Below are positions 6,001 through 7,962 of a stretch of DNA of 7,962 nt, piece by piece. How positions within the stretch are numbered: position 1 is the first letter of the stretch; the number at the start of each line of letters is the position of its first letter. The stretch is from the NCBI GenBank assembly GCA_947174685.1, contig CAMWJY010000029.1, positions 1 through 7,962 of the forward strand, read 5' to 3'. The notes beneath the pieces are model-generated. The model was not told the DNA's origin and did no database searches. It saw only the letters and a list, made by a program, of their open reading frames with translations. This DNA comes from an uncultured Mollicutes bacterium. Lineage in GTDB: Bacteria > Bacillota_I > Bacilli_A > Acholeplasmatales > Anaeroplasmataceae. A program made the translations under genes and the position numbers.

Positions 6001-7962
6001 GAACTTAGTGATTACAGTAGATGGAAGCTCTACAGCGATTGCTCAAGATGAGCTTATGAGTCATCTACGTGGTCTTAATGCAGGTACACATAATATTACC
6101 GCTTCAATCGTGGCTCTTGGTAATTATCAAGCACTATCAAAATCAATTACTCTTATCATTGAACAAGGAGAAAACTCCTTTAAAGAAGATAAAGCCTTTG
6201 CCTTTGCAAATCAAGGTTGGACATGGAGTGAAGCAGTAACCAATGAAACTATTGGATTGGATATCCCAGTTCCTCAGCATGGTTCAACAATAAACCTTGT
6301 AGTTTATCGTAAAGAACAAGCAAATTTAGTTGAGCAATTTATTGTGACTCTTTTATACAATAATGGAGTGGTTTCTGAAGGTGAAGTAGAGCGACTTTAT
6401 AATCGATTAAGAGCTTTAAATCAAGGCAGCTATGTACTTCGTGCAGAAATTCCTGAAACAATCAATTGGGAAGCATATCAGCAACCAGATTTAGAGTTTA
6501 ACGTATTAAAGACCTCAAATCGTTGGGTAAATAATGCTCTTCCAACGATTACAGGATGGACCTATGGTGAAACTGCCCATACTCCTATTGCAAATCCTGT
6601 TTTCGGAAATAGTACAGATATAGTTTATACTTATTATATTATTGAAAATGGAATGAAAGTAGAAGTGAGTGACCTTTCAAAAGCAGGTAGCTACGTATTT
6701 GATGCAGTACTTCCAGCATCTGCTGATGGAAATTATGATGAATTAAGATTTACGGGTGTATATGATGAAGATCCATCAAAAGCTAAGGGCTATTTTGAAA
6801 TCGCAAAAGCAACAAATAGAAATTGGACCACCCTTCCATCAGTTACTCCATGGGAGTGGAATAGCTTTGATGAGAGCATCAATTTATTCCGTGGGGTTCC
6901 AGCTACCTTAGGAGAAGTAACTTATACAGTTTATAAGAATGGTCAAGTTGTTTCAGGATTAGAATCCTTTAAATCAAATCAGGGTGTTGTTGAAGAATCT
7001 GCAAAAGCTTTCTTATCAGAGCTTAAGGCTGGTACATATACCTATAGTATTCATGTAGCTGAAACTGAAAATTATGAAGAATTTGATTTAGAAGATTTAT
7101 CCTTCGAAATTAGATTAGTAACTAATATTTGGGAAACTTATCCATCTGTTCCAGGCTGGGCAGAATATTACCCAAGCGGACGTGAACCAAAAGCAATTGC
7201 TAAATATGGATTAGTTACGATAACCTTTACTAAATATGATGAAGAGATTCTTGAGGATGGCAGCACAAAGGAAATTCTTGGTAGAGAATATTATCGTGCA
7301 ACATATGACCCAGAAAGAGGAGCTGTGATTGTACATAATCACCTTACAGAGGCTCCGGCAAGCTGGTATCAATTAAGAGCCGTTGTTGAAGCATCTGATG
7401 GTCAATATACTGGTCTTGATACATTAAATACAATTCGTGTTCAAGTATTCAGTAATGGTTTGGATCACCCTAAGAACTATTGGAAGGATGTTCCTTCATT
7501 AGACAGCTGGACAGCAGGGGATACGAGTGATCATACTCCAATCGGAAGTGGATATTATGAAGGTGTATTAAGCTATACCTATTATGAAGCAATTGGTAAG
7601 AACTTCATTAAAGGAGAATGCCTTGGAAATACCCAGCCTTCTATCCCAGGAAAATATATCGTAGTGCTTCATGTAGACGTTGAAGGGTACCCTGATGATA
7701 CACTTGAGCAAGAGGTACGTTTTGAAATCTTTAACCGAATGAACGAATGGACCATCGCACCACATATGCCAAATTATGCATTAGGTGATGGTGTTGGAAC
7801 TCCTGTTGGTGAAGCAAGAGAGGGTACTGTTATCTTCCAGTATGCTGTCAAGGGAAATTCCGATGAAAGAACAAGTGAGATTCCAACAACTCCAGGAAAT
7901 TATGTAATGTTTGCAACAGTTGAAGCTGATTATTGTGATTTACTAGAAGCAAGAGTTGACTT
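5..7962 (+). CDS. Giant BspA-like LRR surface protein with tandem Trp-marked Ig-like repeats (3'-partial)
   Basis: One uninterrupted frame covers the window: 2,652 complete codons plus two bases, with no stop. The ATG at 5 is chosen because it is followed by a Lys/Arg-rich stretch and a hydrophobic core, as in a signal peptide. Only four upstream bases are present, so no ribosome binding site can be seen and an earlier start cannot be excluded. Domains in order: signal peptide 1-31; BspA-type LRRs about 80-346 and 450-525; Ig-like beta regions about 687-925; two divergent repeat units 943-1214; an MBG/YDG-like domain 1215-1306; 13 Trp-marked repeats from 1311 to the end. BspA-type LRR proteins are known surface adhesins in host-associated bacteria and some protists, so adhesion or surface-structure function is inferred here. 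No catalytic motif was recognised. The C-terminus, where a sortase signal, membrane anchor or cell-wall-binding domain would be expected, lies outside the window. Cysteine is rare: eight up to residue 569 and only three afterwards. I cannot name the exact protein. Confidence 0.93.
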   Translation, partial: MIKIKRGIILLALALVTIYFSLGRVFMNVDAEGEPSNSAKNIATQAEEDYTVISPGGTYDSNKLCIIDENGRMTGLNPSGWPVSDNIHLIIPKNVVSIAPTPTGGSAQGNNIGGGGWAIRKITFENGSNFTTIEDGTKTTGAFYHLVALDTIIFPNNNKHQTIGSYAFYNCANAATSVVDGLRHVEFQTTYGVTIKEGAFEDCYMLQTVDCNTEVNANATPSSIGDGAFAGNNKLYRAVFPSNLTTIGANAFSDRAAKDRFAQPLVDLVIGDSVTKIGKNAFLGAGLTQFTMPKSLTTANIGTDAFKNCYRLAEIKNNSETITLNTLKTYFNGLTGVEVLNVWGNDGKNPDGSQKTSGSSKIVRTDQGLVFCNDGTTSGRYYQVGYLSEGEHWFVTNQVLVEFPEDLTLAETGKYVSSYIPEIHPSLYTTGYDWIDSDGTPVLNSRPGVNQFDIRSRAFGDIWAPFVKLSDGVINIEEYAFYDTHIQSIVLGNNVASIGDCAIHATDAGWINDERPVSLTVYMPTMKTGTTTKKISYHTNAIRVPNSLPATFIYKNKADYDADTAKPKCVNTASTPGSRTATYTYLMDVNFYSVDAATGTQTLEKTVTKVNGLGYNYTRSLKFPNVWSANIAEEDNLPEKEIYTTTKWYRNNNFSASNFDATVVSRTTIDTAIKGDNHTNASLNYYTNIVEAPNLENQTFTFGDAFYTTEEILTSVLDNSSNLLDYYDIVTSYQDNLGSAQITTQNITAAGRYTITISLNSKWGIWKNVPEEALTMSVLVNKKKLDLLEMGDNNNPKNLIFDAKDQTDAIVQLESGDIYIADGGVTTNGTGDSIYVIESYVSYLKERTVTITIRNNSLYNIGAYTNNVGNISGQYIAQSTLEIKDKNNYEFASGGTNGGRGIRVLINVDASEATVSKTWYIAGVANRVVNSDQETTTPADDARDFSLINVTEWVYGNISDSAFNYYPALVNGGKAYGDIRFKLTRNDVLIGELDLNDSDVKQGGIYVYKDGESVLSDYINSSMPAGTYIFVLNVDSFDLDGKTYPAIVNRTFRFTVTEREFTQEDKNIVINALNGLTFEYEYDDNLGNPVRHLWEGGLNALISADKPGHTEATYTQLTNLLNKQFQVERKGIWATDTAYYNSLYKEVELTYNLYRMLNNNYVGKDSISADLLKSVNEYTVYYQLSASSYKSLVDTTSDSRRETYFNVVIYRMIDIPSIETSIDYTGSRATPMVAGSDFYSINWIESGDFAYVNARQKNGNEFVDIDHQIDIISYNAKLYRWNLANKPSYVTLDEEDASRLTLHFKIKPAENGWNTSPRITTWSWNDFDPSINRIVAMPKYGFDSISFSIYVGKLVSGHLEYTELLQLYHDGVLTALESIYLDEDGNLPEWVSDGLSNINAGYYRLVADVEQDINYKGIDGMENQPFDFEVSKAVNLWDETPSIIHWTWGSYDKTMNLITASPLYTTSGIEGEAAPKLLYSVYVIKNNVETLVEGLKDFTTTNGVVDDQAVADILFNLSAGQYVLKTNFAGTSNFEAMRESRHAFDIWQANNYWEVSPSMTGWEYSTFVGDSNFVPGEAHFSNEDSVVHYYIFNTAPALTAVAGELEGKKHFTELNEEITTYLKELQANTYWVLALMDGDTNYTPLRTSVQFSIIKTTTNDWKTLPGITSWTYGQFSDSLLVEAKSSFGNDSIRYTVYYNNVVVSGYDKLTYADICEKLSDLDTTLDAMNYKMTIETMASGNYYQATETLYFEVEKTLNEWKDNLLPTIASWTYGDVAPNPVTAVEARYENEKFEISTSYKVVTLNGSQWQDGASLGNVRPVNVGTYAYVTELKVKDGMTSNYKELSYTSYFEIRQFQNDWDVEPEVSISWNYGVENAKAELNGKNLVNANPLTSDNGTKMGTVTYEVYTGSLKEETTTVNGLIDILSGKDYGSYRVVTIVTSDQYNNYTSLRSTTAITISRVANSWIADATTMENSLTWIYGKTDTVDDITFKATVNNENLVITVDGSSTAIAQDELMSHLRGLNAGTHNITASIVALGNYQALSKSITLIIEQGENSFKEDKAFAFANQGWTWSEAVTNETIGLDIPVPQHGSTINLVVYRKEQANLVEQFIVTLLYNNGVVSEGEVERLYNRLRALNQGSYVLRAEIPETINWEAYQQPDLEFNVLKTSNRWVNNALPTITGWTYGETAHTPIANPVFGNSTDIVYTYYIIENGMKVEVSDLSKAGSYVFDAVLPASADGNYDELRFTGVYDEDPSKAKGYFEIAKATNRNWTTLPSVTPWEWNSFDESINLFRGVPATLGEVTYTVYKNGQVVSGLESFKSNQGVVEESAKAFLSELKAGTYTYSIHVAETENYEEFDLEDLSFEIRLVTNIWETYPSVPGWAEYYPSGREPKAIAKYGLVTITFTKYDEEILEDGSTKEILGREYYRATYDPERGAVIVHNHLTEAPASWYQLRAVVEASDGQYTGLDTLNTIRVQVFSNGLDHPKNYWKDVPSLDSWTAGDTSDHTPIGSGYYEGVLSYTYYEAIGKNFIKGECLGNTQPSIPGKYIVVLHVDVEGYPDDTLEQEVRFEIFNRMNEWTIAPHMPNYALGDGVGTPVGEAREGTVIFQYAVKGNSDERTSEIPTTPGNYVMFATVEADYCDLLEARVD
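242..1042 (+). other. BspA-type leucine-rich repeat block 1
   Basis: Residues about 80-346 carry successive copies of the BspA (LRR_5-type) pattern, I-G-x-x-A-F-x-x-C followed by a strand with L-x-x-V/I-x-x-P. Clear copies are TIGSYAFYNC (162-171), IKEGAFEDC (195-203), SIGDGAFAG (223-231), TIGANAFSD (246-254), KIGKNAF (276-282) and NIGTDAFKNC (300-309). Strand partners such as LDTIIFP, LYRAVFPSNL and LTQFTMPKSL lie between them. A weaker leading copy with LIIPKNVVSIA covers 89-99. The block should form a curved solenoid. In this family it is usually a binding surface for host or matrix proteins; the ligand here is unknown. Confidence 0.88.
1043..1351 (+). other. Non-LRR stretch interrupting the leucine-rich repeats
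   Basis: Residues about 347-449 sit between two groups of recognisable LRRs but lack the IGxxAF signature. The segment is rich in Gly, Tyr, Ser and Thr, with local pieces such as RYYQVGYLSEGEHWF and VEFPEDLTL. It looks like an inserted or strongly degenerate part of the solenoid. I do not recognise it as a named domain. The boundaries are approximate. Confidence 0.5.
1352..1579 (+). other. BspA-type leucine-rich repeat block 2
   Basis: Residues about 450-525 return to the LRR pattern: FDIRSRAFGD (452-461), INIEEYAFYD (474-483), then IQSIVLGNNVASIGDCAIHA (486-505) and a closing strand SLTVYMP. The final copy has Ala-Ile in place of the usual Ala-Phe, consistent with the end of a solenoid. It is separated from block 1 by about 100 residues without the motif. 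Confidence 0.78.
1580..2062 (+). other. Unassigned beta-rich linker region
   Basis: Residues about 526-686 follow the LRR solenoid. The stretch is rich in Thr, Asn and Tyr and has alternating hydrophobic residues typical of beta strands (for example ATYTYLMDVNFYSVD). It contains the last of the N-terminal cysteines (C569). I see no motif that ties it to a named family. The frame stays open and codon choice looks the same as in the neighbouring regions, so it is part of the same protein. Confidence 0.45.
2063..2779 (+). other. Two Ig-like / MBG-like beta regions
   Basis: Residues about 687-786 and 787-925. The first contains F-T-F-G-D near its start and A-A-G-R-Y-T-I-T-I-S-L (about 730-740), ending in a strand and linker with MSVLVNKKKLD. 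The second ends with I-S-G-Q-Y-I-A-Q-S-T-L-E-I-K-D-K-N-N-Y-E-F and further strands up to W-Y-I-A-G. The [A/S]-G-x-Y strand followed by N-Y/F is shared by many bacterial Ig-like modules of the MBG/YDG kind. Assignment to a particular family needs a profile search; fold class and boundaries are inference. Confidence 0.45.
2831..3646 (+). repeat. Two divergent copies of the Trp-marked repeat
   Basis: Residues about 943-1059 carry T-E-W-V-Y-G (W953), the same as the W-x-Y-G opening of the main array. They end with MPAGTYIFVLNVDSFDLDG and FRFTV, matching the array's closing AGxY strand and F-x-I strand. Residues about 1060-1214 are more degenerate. GLTFEYEYDDNLGNPV replaces the Trp opening, VELTYNLYRMLNNN matches the central V-x-Y-T-x-Y strand, and a helix-like ISADLLKSVNEYTVYYQLS followed by YFNVVIY matches the closing part. 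They are read here as early, diverged members of the same repeat family, separated from the regular array by another domain. The second copy is the less certain of the two. Confidence 0.55.
3647..3922 (+). other. MBG/YDG-like Ig-fold domain
   Basis: Residues about 1215-1306 read I-P-S-I-E-T-S-I-D-Y-T-G-S-R-A-T-P-M, a run to Y-S-I-N-W, a V-N-A turn at the usual N-A-G-x-Y position, then YNAKLYRWNLANKP and a closing FKIKPAENGW. The order Y-T-G, x-P, N-A, a Tyr/Trp-rich strand and F-x-I-K-P-A is that of Gram-positive MBG/YDG-type modules found in repetitive surface proteins. The conserved Gly after N-A is replaced (N-A-R-Q). It feeds directly into the first unit of the main array. The family assignment is from memory of the motif, not a search. 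Confidence 0.5.
3935..7962 (+). repeat. Tandem array of 13 Trp-marked repeats, 89-124 residues each
   Basis: Each unit opens with N-x-W (or close to it), has a second W usually nine residues later, and a central V-x-Y-T-x-Y strand. It closes with [L/M]-x-A-G-x-Y, about ten residues later N-Y, then F-x-I-x-K-A-x-N leading into the next W. Opening aromatic residues are W1313, W1437, W1553, W1661, W1760, W1860, W1966, F2059, W2174, W2274, W2376, W2493 and W2582. The spacings are 124, 116, 108, 99, 100, 106, 93, 115, 100, 102, 117 and 89. Second aromatic positions are W1322, W1446, W1562, W1670, W1771, W1870, W1979, W2072, W2185, W2283, W2385, W2502 and Y2591. The last unit is cut by the window end. 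The closing strand resembles MBG (YGX-type) and YDG Ig-like modules, so a stalk of beta-sandwich domains is inferred. Nucleotide identity between units is low, so the duplications look old. Confidence 0.85.
6173..6517 (+). repeat. Repeat unit 8, with Phe in place of the opening Trp
   Basis: Residues 2057-2171. The unit opens N-S-F (F2059) instead of N-x-W, and its second aromatic pair W-T-W falls at 2072-2074, thirteen residues on instead of nine. The rest follows the array: INLVVY central strand, NGVV at 2120-2123, a helix-like EGEVERLYNRLRALN, QGSYVLRAEI closing strand, and N-W (in place of N-Y). It belongs to the W-x-W subtype together with units 1, 2 and 10. The substitution is conservative, so the unit probably still folds. 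Confidence 0.65.

Noticed and set aside
7568..7765. 65-codon minus-strand open frame
   Set aside because: Antisense to repeat units 12-13 of the long gene. No domain or start context to support it.
3935..7962. Regular repeat spacing considered as a DNA-level satellite or CRISPR-like array
   Set aside because: The periodicity (about 270-370 bases) exists only at protein level. There are no conserved nucleotide repeats of 20-50 bases with unique spacers, and the frame stays open throughout.

Overview
The window is filled by a single, very long protein-coding gene on the + strand. It starts at an ATG at position 5 and reads without a stop codon through the last base, giving 2,652 complete codons. 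The gene continues past the window, so the C-terminus is missing. I see no second gene, RNA gene, mobile element, CRISPR array or intergenic region. The other frames hold only short shadow ORFs.

The product is a giant secreted or surface protein of at least about 290 kDa. In order it has: an N-terminal signal peptide or membrane anchor (residues 1-31); a BspA-type leucine-rich-repeat block (about 80-346); a non-LRR interruption (about 347-449); a second, short LRR block (about 450-525); an unassigned beta-rich stretch (about 526-686); two Ig-like/MBG-like beta regions (about 687-925); two divergent copies of the later repeat (about 943-1214); an MBG/YDG-like domain (about 1215-1306); and a tandem array of 13 tryptophan-marked repeats of about 90-124 residues each (1311 to the window end). 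No enzymatic motif was recognised. The layout is that of an adhesin or stalk protein, with an LRR head near the N-terminus and a long row of beta-sandwich-like modules leading to a cell-surface anchor that is not visible here.

The organism looks like a low-GC, Gram-positive-lineage bacterium, plausibly a gut Erysipelotrichia-, Bacilli- or Acholeplasma/RF39-like taxon. This rests on the AT-rich sequence (four sampled 60-base lines run 22-42% GC), the AT-ending codons and the BspA-type LRR surface protein. All tryptophans are TGG and no TGA occurs in frame across 2,652 codons. This fits the standard bacterial code and argues against a Mycoplasma/Spiroplasma-type code. The taxonomic placement is inference.

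The most interesting feature is the repeat array. Each unit opens with a tryptophan usually followed nine residues later by a second tryptophan (typically W-T-Y-G), and closes with an AGxY strand, an N-Y turn and an F-x-I-x-K-A-x-N linker into the next unit. The units fall into two sequence subtypes that are interspersed along the array.
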